Source: Rattus norvegicus (Eukaryota; Chordata; Mammalia; Rodentia; Muridae). Taken from it: a DNA stretch of 64,000 nt. The stretch lies in contig NC_086034.1 in the NCBI RefSeq assembly GCF_036323735.1, positions 34,616,939 through 34,680,938 on the forward strand. The letters run 5' to 3'. Made by a program: the position numbers and the translations under genes. Position 1 is the first letter of the stretch. The number at the start of each line of letters is the position of its first letter. The notes below the pieces were generated by a model, which did no database searches, had not been told where the DNA came from, and saw only the letters and a program-made list of their open reading frames with translations. Below are positions 1 to 10,693 of the stretch, in pieces.

Positions 1-417
1 TTTAATATTGCCGGGCATGCCAATTCTAGTACTCAGACTTTTTGTAGATTTTATTAGCCCCTGTGGTGTCAACCAGAAATATAAGCCTTCTTTCATCTGA
101 AAAGCTACAGACAGAAGCTCTAGAACGTTTTTGAATCAGTTCAATAGAGGGTAAAAGTTGTCATATATTAAATTGAAAGATACAAATCTATGATATAAAA
201 AAATCTCAATGCATCACTCAAAGACTCCTGTGTTTTAGACTCCTGTGTTAGAAGCTGCAAACTCTGGGAGGTGCTGAGACCTTAGGGACTGACCCCTGGT
301 GTTTCTTTGGCCATCCAAACTATTTTCCTACACTGTGTGTGTTTGTACATGGGTAGAAACAAGTAGGAGAGTGATGGGTGGGATACAGGACAGGGAGCAT
401 CTTGTTCTAACACACTG
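1..417. other. No recognised feature
   Basis: AT-rich sequence ahead of the first LTR. I see no SINE, LTR end or credible exon here. Confidence 0.5.
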
Positions 418-808
418 GTAAGTGTGGTGGTTTGAATAGGTATGACCACTATAGAATTGTGTGATTCAATGTTTGGTCCATAGGGATTGACACTACCAGG
501 AAGTCTAGCCTTGTTTGAGTAGGCGTGGCCTTGTTGGAGGAAGTGTGTCACCATGACGGTAGGCTTTGAGGTATGCTCAAACTATGCCCAGCATTGCAGT
601 CACTTCTTGTTGCCTGCAAATCCAGATGTAGAACTTTCAGGTCCTTTTCCAGCACCATGTCTGCCTGCATGACACCATGATTCTTATCATGATGATAATG
701 GACTAAATCTATGAAACTGTAAGCCAGTCCCAATTAGATGTTGTCCTTTATGAGAGTTGCTATGGTCCTGGTGTCTCTTCACAGCAATAGAAACCCTAAA
801 ACCGTAGG
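418..808 (+). mobile_element. Solo LTR with possible 5-bp TSD
   Basis: The LTR runs about 423-803. It opens TGTGGTGGTTTGAAT, the same 5' end as the element at 1499. It ends with the family 3' segment (AGCCAGTCCCAATTAGATG, then CAGCAATAGAAACCCTAAAA), although the terminal CTAAGACA is eroded. Flanks GTAAG (418-422) and GTAGG (804-808) differ by one transition and are a plausible 5-bp target duplication. No internal region follows, so it is a solo LTR. The short ORFs across it have no retroviral motif. Confidence 0.75.
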
Positions 809-1498
809 TATGTCTGACTTGGGAGTATATAAAGAGGTACTAGATTGGACCTGTTTGGTAGGCACCAGCCGATTTAATAGCTTCCTTGAAATGGCCATTA
901 TTGTCAACATTTGCATTAATCTTAATTCCTTTAAAGCCTCTGACCAATAATACCTTTAGGTAAGATAATTTGATATAAAATTTAGAGCTAAATGTCAGTA
1001 ATATCAACTAGACTTTTAAGGATACTAAAAAGGAATCATTATGAGATAATTATACCTTTGTGCCTAGACTATGGGAAGCTCTGTGTATTACACTATAATC
1101 CAGTATAATTTTTTCTGTAACATATGCTTTTTGTGGACTTTTGATGTTTGAGAAGGGCTCATGATTTCTATACATTTAAAAGCAACGAAGAAAATGAATG
1201 GCAGTCCTTGAAGAAATGGAGTTTAGTGTGGGTCAGTTCTGTGGCTGTCCAGCCCATGGGCATGAGGAAGAGGCTAGATAGACATAGGAGGTTCAGGACG
1301 AAGAAGAAGACATGGAACTCCCTAATTCAGAGAAAGTTTTCTTAGATTTTGGAGATGTTTGCCAGCATGTTAATATAACAGTGAGAGAAGTATCCAATAC
1401 TAAAAATCTGGGCTGAAAAGTGCTAAAGATGATTTTGTGTTTTGCAGGTCATTGCAACTGGCTCACAGGGGGAATCTGGAAGGTTTGGATTTGCAGAC
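809..1498. other. No recognised feature
   Basis: AT-rich unique-looking sequence between two LTR insertions. The open frame at 1148-1345 has no recognisable domain and no promoter or splice context, so I do not call it a gene. Confidence 0.4.
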
Positions 1499-1839
1499 TG
1501 TGGTGGTTTGAATATGCTTAGCCCAGGAAGGGACACTATTAGGAATGTGTCTCTGTTGAAGTAGGTGTGGAGGAGGAAGTGTGTCATGGTGGGTGTGGGG
1601 TTTGAGACTCCCATCCTAGTTGCCTGGAAGCCAATCTTTTCTGCTAGCTGCCTTCTGAAAAGATGTAGAACCCTCAGTTCCTCTAGCACCATGCTTTCCT
1701 GGATGCTTCCATGCTCTTGCCATGATGATAATGGACTGAACCTCTGAACCTGTAAGGCAGCCCCAATTAAATGTTGTGCTTTGTAAGAGTTGCCTTGGTC
1801 ATGGTATCTGTTCACAGCAGTAAAACCTTAACTAAGACA
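1499..1839 (+). repeat. 5' LTR of the 1499-4273 element
   Basis: 341 bp with TG...CA termini. The AATTAAATGTTGTGCTTTG segment near the 3' end resembles a weak polyadenylation region shared by all copies in the window. Confidence 0.8.
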
Positions 1840-1844
1840 GAAGT

Positions 1845-1862
1845 TGGTACCAAGGACTGGGG
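1845..1862 (+). other. Primer-binding-site-like sequence, tRNA-Leu type
   Basis: TGGTACCAAGGACTGGGG begins 5 nt after the LTR end. From memory, the complement of the 3' end of mammalian tRNA-Leu(UAA) starts TGGTACCAGGAGTGGGG, a close match. The same 5-nt spacer and motif occur at 35184, 61521 and, inverted, 47674. Confidence 0.65.
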
Positions 1863-2523
1863 TATCACTGTGATAGGCCTGACCATGCTTTTGTTTGGAA
1901 GAATGTGGATTTGGGACCTTGCATTTGGAAAGCAGTGAGTGCTTAAAGCTTAGTTGCCATCCTAGTTGGAATATGGAGGACTTTGCTGCTAAGGATGATT
2001 GGAACAGTGAAAGTCTGGCTCTGGAGGTTTCAGAGAAGAAGAAATTTAATATGTGGCTGAGAAACTGTTTTTGTTATATTTTGCTGAAAAAATGTGGCTG
2101 CTTTTGCCCTTGTCTGAAGAGTCTGACTGAGGTTAAGGTAAAGAGATTTTGATAAATTGGATTGATATAGGAAGCCTTAGTAGACAATCCCAGCATAGAC
2201 TTTGTTTTTTGGTTTCCTCTCATGAAAAACATTTGATCAAGCAAAGCAGGCTTAAAAACAAAAAAACAAAAAGCAAAACAGTATGGGTCAAGTAATAAAG
2301 GGGAACCAGGAGATAAAATGAAGGGGAATCCTCTGTTCAAGTAGATAATAATATTAAGGGAATGGTGACTTTGGGGCAAGGTACCTCCCATGTAAGCTTA
2401 TTTTTTTATGCATTTGCTGCTGAACAAAGAATAGTTATATCTGGAACAAACTACAATCCAGAAATGGAAGACACCTGCTTTTGACCCAGATCTTGAGGAA
2501 TAGTGAAAATGAAAATTTTAGTT

Positions 2524-2755
2524 TCTGGCATGGTGGCACATGCCTGTAATCCAGGAAACAGAAACAAGCAGATCTCTGAGTTCAAGGTCAGCCTGGTACA
2601 GAACAAATTCCAGGTAAAGAAAATCTTAAGTCCAGGCTTGAGGGTACATTCCTTTAATCCCAGAATTCACAAGACAGAGCCACACAGATCTCTGAGTTCA
2701 AGGTCAATCTACAGAGCAAGTACTAGGACAGCCAAGTTTAGGCAGTGTAAGAGTT
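2524..2755 (+). mobile_element. Two degenerate B1-like monomers in tandem
   Basis: GGCATGGTGGCACATGCCTG at 2526 and a second CATTCCTTTAATCCCAG block near 2649 are each followed by the B1 segment ATCTCTGAGTTCAAGGTCA. Both are diverged and lie inside the LTR element's internal region, either as SINE insertions or as an ancestral part of it. Confidence 0.6.
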
Positions 2756-3936
2756 GGAAAACAGAAAGCTGGTGATAATGTAATAGATCAAGGGATATAT
2801 GGGGGCATGTTCCAGCTCCAGCAAGCAGCGGCACATGGCACTGCTTTAGCCATGTGGCTCTGGTTTTAGAGTCAAGAATAAAAGGGACTACTGGGACAGT
2901 TGATGCTGGTTGGCCTGAGATAAGAAATTAGTGGTGATTAAGAAGAAACCAGCATCGTGGAGGTGAAATCTTCTGGAAAGTGTTTTTGGAGAGCACAAAG
3001 AAGCTGTGTTCCAGAGATAGCCAAGGTTGTAGCTTGGACTTGGTAATGTGTAAGAATCATCCAGGTAGTACTGATTTTTAAAGGCATGAAGGAGTCATGG
3101 AGAGAAACTTGGCACGGCAAGAGACCAGGAAAAGACATTGGTGAAAGTGCAGTCTCAGTTGCACTTGGTGGCCCAGGACTGAAGGGGTTATGCAAAGAAG
3201 TTGAGCTCAGCACCATGAAGAGAGTCTATGAGAGGCTTTAAGTGAAGCCTAGTTGCAGCAGAAGACCCTATCATACTGGAGATGCCAGTACCATAAGATG
3301 GCCACCAAGAATAGTAGCAGCAGTCAAGTGGAGTCAACCAGAGCCTAGAGTGCTCCAGAGCTGTAGAAGTGACTCAAGCCCTTTCCAGGAGCCCAGAAGA
3401 TAATGTGTGGATCCCAGACATTGAAACAAGAAGCTGTAATGTTGAAGTTTCTTTGGAGACCTCAAGATGTTTGAGATGACAGGGCCATGGGATCTCTGTG
3501 GATGAAAGCTAACGGAATAGAACCAGCCCAAGAGAGCGAAGTTTGTTCTTGCTGAATGCCAAATCTGCCAACAGTAGTCACAAGAATGAAAGGAATTGGA
3601 GAGTACTTTGACACTGAACATGGAGACATGGAGTTTGGAGTTTGCCCAGCTCATTTCACGTTTTGCTTTGGTCAAGTATTTCCTCACCATGATGTTTTGG
3701 AATGGTAATGTGTATTCTGCATGATGTTAGAGATATGTGATCTTTTGATTTTGATTTCTTAAGGAATTACAGTTAAGAGATTCCTTATATCTCAGAAGAG
3801 CCTTTGAACTTTATTAATATTATTGAAACTATAGGAGTTTTGAAGTTGAACTAAATGCATTGCTTTGTGCTATGGCTAGGTATGGCCCCCATAGACTCAA
3901 TAGTTTAAACAAGCCCATGGGGGCCAGGTAGTGGAA

Positions 3937-4273
3937 TGTGGTGGTTTGAATATGTTTGACCCAGGGAATGACACTATTAGAAGTGTGTCCTTGTTGAAGG
4001 AAGTGTAGAGGGAACGTGTCACTGTGGGTATGGACTTTGAGACCCTTGTTCTAGCTGACTGGGAGCCAGTCTTCCATTAGCTGCCTTCTGAACAAGATGT
4101 AGAACACTCAACTCCACCAGTGCCCTGCCTTCCTGAACTGTGCCATGCTCCCACCTTGAAGATAATGGACCAAACCTCTGAACCTATAAGCCAGCCCCAA
4201 TTAAATGTTGTCCTTTATAAGAGTTGCCTTGGTCATGGTGTCTGTGCACAGCAGTAAAACCCTAACTAAGACA
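3937..4273 (+). repeat. 3' LTR of the 1499-4273 element
   Basis: 337 bp, TGTGGTGGTTTGAAT...CCCTAACTAAGACA, colinear with the 5' LTR apart from small indels. Confidence 0.8.
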
Positions 4274-4461
4274 TAAACTAAAGAAGCCTTACCATGGGTT
4301 TGCATTCTTCTCTCTGCTTCCTGACAATAGGCAAAATGTTACCAGCTACCTCACTTTTCCTGCCACTGTGCCTCCCACCATGAGAGGATGTCACCCTTCA
4401 AACCATGTGCTAAGTTACTGCTATATTCCTTAAGTTGCTCTTGTTAGGTATACCGATAAGC

Positions 4462-4478
4462 AAAGAATATGAATACAT
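4462..4478. repeat. L1 target-site duplication, left copy
   Basis: AAAGAATATGAATACAT occurs exactly here and again at 11409-11425, immediately outside the two L1 ends. Perfect 17-bp duplications are typical of L1 target-primed reverse transcription. Confidence 0.95.
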
Positions 4479-5606
4479 GACCGCCGGAACCTGAAGGAAA
4501 CAGACCGGATAAACAGTTCTCTGCACCCAAATCCCGTGGGAGGGAGAGCTAAACCTTCAGAGAGGCAGACAAGCCTGGGAAACCAGAAGAGACTGCTCTC
4601 TGCACACACATCTCGGACGCCAGAGGAAAACACCAAAGGCCATCTGGAACCCTGGTGCACTGAAGCTCCCAGAAGGGGTGGCACAGGTCTTCCTGGTTGC
4701 TGCCGCCGCAGAGAGCCCATGGGCAGCACCCAGCGAGCAAACTTAAGCCTCGGGACCACAGGTAAGACCAACTTGTCTGCTGCAAGAAAGCTGCTGGTGA
4801 AATCGGGACACACAGAGGCAGAATTCCTCTAGGACCAGGCACGTCCTGTGTTTACCGGAAGTCCCACACCCGCAGATCCCGGCCCGCAGCAGCTCTCTGC
4901 TCCCAGACCCCGTGGGAAAGAGACCCAACCGCCTGGTCAGGTGGGCACTCCTGAGGCTGCAGAGCGGAAGAGACCACCAACACTGCCCACCCCTGCCCAC
5001 ATCCCTGGCCCAAGAGGAAACTGTATAAGGCCTCTGGGCTCCCGTGGGGGAGGGCCCAGGAGTGGCAGGAACCCTGCCTGAGACACCGCCGGAACCTGAA
5101 GGAAACAGACCGGATAAACAGTTCTTTGCAGCCAAATCCCGTGGGAGGGAGAGCTAAACCTTCAGAGAGGCAGACAAGCCTGGGAAACCAGAAGAGACTG
5201 CTCTCTGCACACACATCTCGGACGCCAGAGGAAAATACCAAAGGCCATCTGGAACCCTGGTGCACTGAGGCTCCCAGAAGGGGTGGCACAGGTCTTCCTG
5301 GTTGCTGCCGCTGCAGAGAGCCCATGGGCAGCACCCCACGAGCGAACTTGAGCCTCGGGACCACAGGTAAGACCAACTTGTATGCTGCAAGTGACCTGCC
5401 TGGTGAACTCAAGACACAGGCTCACAGGAACAGCTGAAGACCTGTACAGAGGAAAAACTACACGCACAAAAGCAGAAAACTCTGTCCCCATAACTGGCCG
5501 AAAGAAAACAGGAAAACAGGTCTACAGCACTCCTGACACACAGGCTTATAGGACAGTCTAGCCACTGTCAGAAATAGCAGAACAAAGTAACACTAGAGAT
5601 AATCTG
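4479..5606 (+). promoter_or_regulatory. L1 5' UTR with tandem promoter units
   Basis: The block starting CCGCCGGAACCTGAAGG at 4481 starts again at 5086, a period of 605 bp. Unit 1 is complete (4481-5085). Unit 2 is colinear until about 5390, then passes into a non-repeated tether ending at the ORF1 ATG. The segment is far more GC- and CpG-rich than its surroundings. Rodent L1 promoters are known to be built of repeated 5' units. The open frames on both strands here are duplicates of one another and not proteins. Confidence 0.85.
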
Positions 5607-6815
5607 ATGGCGAGAGGCAAGCGCAGGAACCCAAGCAACAGAAACCAAGACTACATGGCATCATCGGAGCCCAGTTCTCCCACCAAAACAAACATGGAAT
5701 GTCCAAACACACCAGAAAAGCAAGATCTAGTTTCAAAATCATATTTGATCATGATGCTGGAGGACTTCAAGAAAGACATGAAGAACTCCTTTAGAGAAAC
5801 ACAGGAAAACATTAATAAACAAGTAGAAGCCTACAGAGAGGAATCACAAAAATGCCTGAAAGAATTCCAGGAAAACATAAATAAACAAGTAGAAGCCCAT
5901 AGAGAGGAGACACAAAAATCCCTGAAAAAATATCAGGAAATCATAAATAAACAAGTAGAAGCCCATAGAAAGGAGTCACAAAAATCCCTGAAAGAATTCC
6001 AGGAAAACACAATCAAACAGTTGAAGGAATTAAAAATGGAAATAGAAGCAATCAAGAAAGAACACATGGAAACAACCCTGGATATAGAAAACCAAAAGAA
6101 GAGACAAGGAGCTGTAGATACAAGCTTCACCAACAGAATACAAGAGATGGAAGAGAGAATCTCAGGAGCAGAAGATTCCATAGAAATCATTGACTCAACT
6201 GTCAAAGATAATGTAAAGCAGAAAAAGCTACTGGTCCAAAACATACAGGAAATCCAGGACTCAATGAGAAGATCAAACCTAAGGATAATAGGTATAGAAG
6301 AGAGTGAAGACTCCCAGCTCAAAGGACCAGTAAATATCTTCAACAAAATCATAGAAGAAAACTTCCCTAACCTAAAAAAAGAGATACCCATAGGCATACA
6401 AGAAGCCTACAGAACTCCAAATAGATTGGACCAGAAAAGAAACACCTCCCGTCACATAATAGTCAAAACACCAAACGCACAAAATAAAGAAAGAATACTA
6501 AAAGCAGTAAGGGAAAAAGGTCAAGTAACATATAAAGGCAGACCTATCAGAATCACACCAGACTTTTCGCCAGAAATTATGAAGGCCAGAAGATCCTGGA
6601 CTGATGTCATACAGACCCTAAGAGAACACAAATGCCAGCCCAGGTTACTGTATCCTGCAAAACTCTCAATTAACATAGATGGAGAAACCAAGATATTCCA
6701 TGACAAAACCAAATTTACACAATATCTTCCTACAAATCCAGCACTACAAAGGATAATAAATGGTAAAGCCCAACATAAGGAGGCAAGCTATACCCTGGAA
6801 GAAGCAAGAAACTAA
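5607..6815 (+). CDS. LINE-1 ORF1 protein (RNA-binding chaperone), intact
   Basis: 402 aa, uninterrupted. ORF1p is a trimeric nucleic-acid-binding protein that packages L1 RNA and is needed in cis for retrotransposition. Residues 1-40 are basic and Ser/Pro-rich. Residues 45-220 are heptad-like coiled coil, containing three consecutive 22-residue repeats at 67-132. The RRM-like core begins near NLRIIGIEES (224-233). The C-terminal domain includes RHIIVKTP (282-289), the conserved MKARRSW (325-331) and YPAKLS (349-354). The start follows the tether directly and gives the usual N-terminal MARGKRR. The reading frame is whole, but with ORF2 dead it would act only through other L1 copies. Host silencing is likely. 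The antisense frame inside it is a shadow. Confidence 0.93.
   Translation: MARGKRRNPSNRNQDYMASSEPSSPTKTNMECPNTPEKQDLVSKSYLIMMLEDFKKDMKNSFRETQENINKQVEAYREESQKCLKEFQENINKQVEAHREETQKSLKKYQEIINKQVEAHRKESQKSLKEFQENTIKQLKELKMEIEAIKKEHMETTLDIENQKKRQGAVDTSFTNRIQEMEERISGAEDSIEIIDSTVKDNVKQKKLLVQNIQEIQDSMRRSNLRIIGIEESEDSQLKGPVNIFNKIIEENFPNLKKEIPIGIQEAYRTPNRLDQKRNTSRHIIVKTPNAQNKERILKAVREKGQVTYKGRPIRITPDFSPEIMKARRSWTDVIQTLREHKCQPRLLYPAKLSINIDGETKIFHDKTKFTQYLPTNPALQRIINGKAQHKEASYTLEEARN
5805..6002 (+). repeat. Three 66-bp tandem repeats in ORF1 coiled coil
   Basis: Three in-frame 66-bp units encode 22-residue blocks of the pattern E-N/I-I-N-K-Q-V-E-A-[YH]-R...Q (residues 67-88, 89-110, 111-132). A degenerate fourth begins ENTIKQLKEL. 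This matches the known length-polymorphic region of rodent L1 ORF1. Confidence 0.9.
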
Positions 6816-6874
6816 TCGTCTTGGCAACAAAACAAAGAGAATGAAAGCACACAAACATAACCTCACATCCAAAT
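6816..6874 (+). other. L1 inter-ORF spacer
   Basis: 59 bp between the ORF1 TAA and the ORF2 ATG, in the range normal for rodent L1. ORF2 is thought to be translated by reinitiation or internal entry. Confidence 0.7.
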
Positions 6875-9800
6875 ATGAATATAACGGGAAGCAATAATCA
6901 CTATTCCTTAATATCTCTCAACATCAATGGCCTCAACTCCCCAATAAAAAGACATAGATTAACAAACTGGATACGCAACGAGGACCCTGCATTCTGCTGC
7001 CTACAGGAAACACACCTCAGAGACAAAGACAGACACTACCTCAGAGTGAAAGGCTGGAAAACAACTTTCCAAGCAAATGGTCAGAAGAAGCAAGCTGGAG
7101 TAGCCATTCTAATATCAAATAAAATCAATTTCCAACTAAAAGTCATCAAAAAAGATAAGGAAGGACACTTCATATTCATCAAAGGAAAAATCAACCAAGA
7201 TGAACTGTCAATCCTAAATATCTATGCCCCAAATTCAAGGGCACCTACATATGTAAAAGAAACCTTACTAAAGCTCAAAACACACATTGCACCTCACACA
7301 ATAATAGTGGGAGATTTCAACACCCCACTCTCATCAATGGACAGATGATGGAAACAGAAATTAAACAGAGATGTAGACAGACTAAGAGAAGTCATGAGCC
7401 AAATGGACTTAACGGATATTTATAGAACATTCTATCCTGAAGCAAAAGGATATACCTTCTTCTCAGCTCCTCATGGTACTTTCTCCAAAATTGACCATAT
7501 AATTGGTCAAAAAACGGGCCTCAACAGGTACAGAAAGACAGAAATAATCCCAGGCGTGCTATCAGACCACCACGGCCTAAAACTGGTCTTCAATAACAAT
7601 CAAGGAAGAATGCCCACATATACTTGGAAATTGAACAATGCTCTACTCAATGATAACCTAGTCAAGGAAGAAATAAAGAAAGAAATTAAAAACTGTTTAG
7701 AATTTAATGAAAATTAAGGTACAACATACCCAAACTTATGGGACACAATGAAAGCTGTACTAAGAGGAAAACTCATTGCCTGCAGAAAGAAACAGGAAAG
7801 AGCATATGTCAGCAGCTTGACAGCACACCTAAAAGCTCTAGAACAAAAAGAAGCAAATACACCCAGGAGGAGTAGAAGGCAGGAAATAATCAAACTCAGA
7901 GCTGAAATCAACCAAGTAGAAACAAAAAGGACCATAGAAAGAATCAACAGAACCAAAAGTTGGTTCTTTGAGAAAATCAACAAGATAGATAAACCCTTAG
8001 CCAGACTAACGAGAGGACACAGAGAGTGCGTCCAAATTAACAAAATCAGAAAGGAAAAGGGAGACATAACTACAGATTCAGAGGAAATTGAAAAAAATCA
8101 TCAGATCTTACTATAAAAACATATATTCAACAAAATTTGAAAATCTTCAGGAAATGGACAATTTCCTAGACAGATACCAGGTATCGAAGTTAAATCAGGA
8201 ACAGATAAACCAGTTAAACAACCCCATAACTCCTAAGGAAATAGAAGCAGTCATTAAAGGTCTCCCAACCAAAAAGAGCCCAGGTCCAGACGGGTTTAGT
8301 GCAGAATTCTATCAAACCTTCATAGAAGACCTCATACCAATATTATCCAAACTATTCAACAAAATTGAAACAGATGGAGCCCTACCGAATTCCTTCTACG
8401 AAGCCACAATTACTCTTATACCTAAACCACACAAAGACACAACAAAGAAAGAGAACTTCAGACCAATTTCCCTTATGAATATCGACGCAAAAATACTCAA
8501 TAAAATTCTGGCAAACCGAATTCAAGAGCACATCAAAACAATCATCCAGCATGATCAAGTAGGCTTCATCCCAGGCATGCAGGGATGGTTTAATATACGG
8601 AAAACCATCAACGTGATCCATTATATAAACAAACTGAAAGAACAGAACCACATGATCATTTCATTAGATGCTGAGAAAGCATTTGACAAAATTCAACACC
8701 CCTTCATGATAAAAGTCCTGGAAAGAATAGGAATTCAAGGCCCATACCTAAACATAGTAAAAGCCATATACAGCAAACCAGTTGCTAACATTAAACTAAA
8801 TGGAGAGAAACTTGAAGCAATCCTACTAAAATCAGGGACTAGACAAGGCTGCCCACTCTCTCCCTACTTATTCAATATAGTTCTTGAAGTTCTAGCCAGA
8901 GCAATCAGACAACAAACGGAGATCAAGGGGATACAGATCGGAAAAGAAGAGGTCAAAATATCACTATTTGCAGATGACATGATAGTATATTTAAGTGATC
9001 CCAAAAGTTCCACCAGAGAACTATTAAAGCTGATAAACAACTTCAGCAAAGTGGCTGGGTATAAAATTAACTCAAATAAATCAGTTGCCTTCCTCTATAC
9101 AAAAGAGAAACAAGCCGAGAAAGAAATTAGGGAAACGACACCCTTCATAATAGACCCAAATAATATAAAGTACCTCGGTGTAACTTTAACCAAGCAAGTA
9201 AAAGATCTGTACAATAAGAACTTCAAGACACTGAGGAAAGAAATTGAAGAAGACCTCAGAAGATGGAAAGATCTCCCATGCTCATGGATTGGCAGGATTA
9301 ATATAGTAAAAATGGCCATTTTACCATAAGCAATCTACAGATTCAATGCAATCCCCATCAAAATACCAATCCAATTCTTCAAAGAGTTAGACAGAAAAAT
9401 TTGCAAATTCATCTGGAATAACAAAAAACCCAGGATAGCTAAAGCTATCCTCAACAATAAAAGGACTTCAGGGGGAATCACTATCCCTGAACTCAAGAAG
9501 TATTACAGAGCAATAATGATAAAAACTGCATGGTATTGGAACAGAGACAGACAGATAGACCAATGGAATAGAATTGAAGACCCAGAAATGAACCCACACA
9601 CCTATGGGCACTTGATTTTTGACAAAGGAGCCAAAACCATCCAATGGAAAAAAGATAGCATTTTCAGCAAATGGTGCTGGTTCAACTGGAGGTCAACATG
9701 TAGAAGAATGCAGATCGATCCATCCTTATCACCCTGTACAAAGCTTAAGTCCAAGTGGATCAAGGACCTCCACATCAAACCAGACACACTCAAACTAATA

Positions 9801-10693
9801 GAAGAAAAACTAGGGAAGCATCTGGAACATATGGGCACTGGAAAAAATTTCCTAAACAAAACACCAATGGCTTACGCTCTAAGATCAAGAATCGACAAAT
9901 GGGATCTCATAAAACTGCAAAGCTTCTGTAAGGCAAAGGACACTGTGGTTAGGACAAAACGGCAACCAACAGATTGGGAAAAGATCTTTACCAATCCTAC
10001 AACAGATAGAGGCCTTATATCCAAAATATACAAAGAACTCAAGAAGTTAGACCGCAGGGAAACAAATAACTCTATTAAAAAATGGGGTTCAGAGCTAAAC
10101 AAAGAATTCACAGCTGAGGAATGCCGAATGGCTGAGAAACACCTAAAGAAATGTTCAACATCTTTAGTCATAAGGGAAATGCAAATCAAAACAACCCTGA
10201 GATTTCACCTCACACCAGTGAGAATGGCTAAGATCAAAAACTCAGGTGACAGCAGATGCTGGCGAGGATGCGGAGAAAGAGGAACACTCCTCCATTGTTG
10301 GTGGGATTGCAGACTGGTAAAACCATTCTGGAAATCAGTTTGGAGGTTCCTCAGAAAATTGGACATTGAACTGCCTGAGGATCCAGCTATACCTCTCTTG
10401 GGCATATACCCAAAAGATGCCTCAACATATAAAAGAGACACGTGCTCCACTATGTTCATCGCAGCCTTATTTATAATAGCCAGAAGCTGGAAAGAACCCA
10501 GATGCCCTTCAACAGAGGAATGGATACAGAAAATGTGGTACATCTACACAATGGAATATTACTCAGCTATCAAAACAACGAGTTTATGAAATTCGTAGGC
10601 AAATGGTTGGAACTGGAAAATATCATCCTGAGTGAGCTAACCCAATCACAGAAAGACATACATGGTATGCACTCATTGATAAGTGGCTATTAG
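6875..10693 (+). pseudogene. LINE-1 ORF2 (endonuclease-reverse transcriptase), broken
   Basis: ORF2p nicks DNA and reverse-transcribes L1 RNA. The start MNITGSNNHYSLISLNINGL is the usual rodent one. Endonuclease residues remain visible: N16, E45, D147/N149, D207, and D231-H232 in SDHH. The RT active site FADD is at 8967-8978. A C-x3-C-x7-H-x4-C zinc-knuckle-like motif is at 10257-10310. Lesions: TGA at 7346-7348 (codon 158), TAA at 7715-7717 (codon 281), an extra A in the A7 run at 8091-8097 (+1), TAA at 9327-9329, and a missing A at 10572-10575 (-1) that returns to the original frame. The natural stop is TAG at 10691-10693. Each lesion is one base, so this is decay after insertion or an already dead source copy. 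The four longer fragments are separately open but are not separate genes. Confidence 0.95.

Larger units (their letters stand above)
1840..3936 (+). other. Internal region of LTR element, non-coding
   Basis: About 2.1 kb with stops in all frames and no retroviral motif. It carries two B1-like monomers (about 2524-2755). Its 3' third, near 3600-3720, aligns by eye with 62270-62420 and with the inverted copy near 34800-34950. A purine-rich tract, GGGGGCCAGGTAGTGGAA, ends right at the 3' LTR and could act as the polypurine tract. The small frames here are not credible genes. Confidence 0.7.
1499..4273 (+). mobile_element. Complete non-autonomous LTR retrotransposon (ERV-L-like)
   Basis: Two direct repeats, each starting TGTGGTGGTTTGAATATG and ending CTAAGACA (1499-1839 and 3937-4273), enclose about 2.1 kb. 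A primer-binding-site-like sequence follows the left LTR and a purine-rich tract precedes the right one. The internal region has no gag, protease, RT or integrase reading frame, so mobilisation would have needed enzymes from another element. Flanking pentamers CAGAC and TAAAC agree at 3 of 5 positions, both differences being transitions, compatible with a decayed 5-bp duplication. The two LTRs differ by many substitutions and small indels, so the insertion is old. The internal sequence recurs near 35.2-36.3 kb, 61.5-62.6 kb and, inverted, at 34.6-35.1 and 45.7-47.7 kb. The family name is uncertain; an RMER-type rodent repeat is my best guess. Confidence 0.85.

Noticed and set aside
1565..2391. 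Frames of 60-130 aa over the first LTR element
   Set aside because: They cross the LTR and PBS of a non-coding retroelement and have no conserved motif.
4536..5491. Several 77-186 aa frames on both strands in a GC-rich region
   Set aside because: They repeat with the 605-bp L1 5' UTR units and reflect GC-rich composition; no domain.
5933..6397. 154-aa minus-strand frame
   Set aside because: Antisense shadow of the L1 ORF1 coiled coil.
7714..10543. Minus-strand frames of 61-117 aa across ORF2
   Set aside because: Antisense shadows of ORF2 coding sequence.
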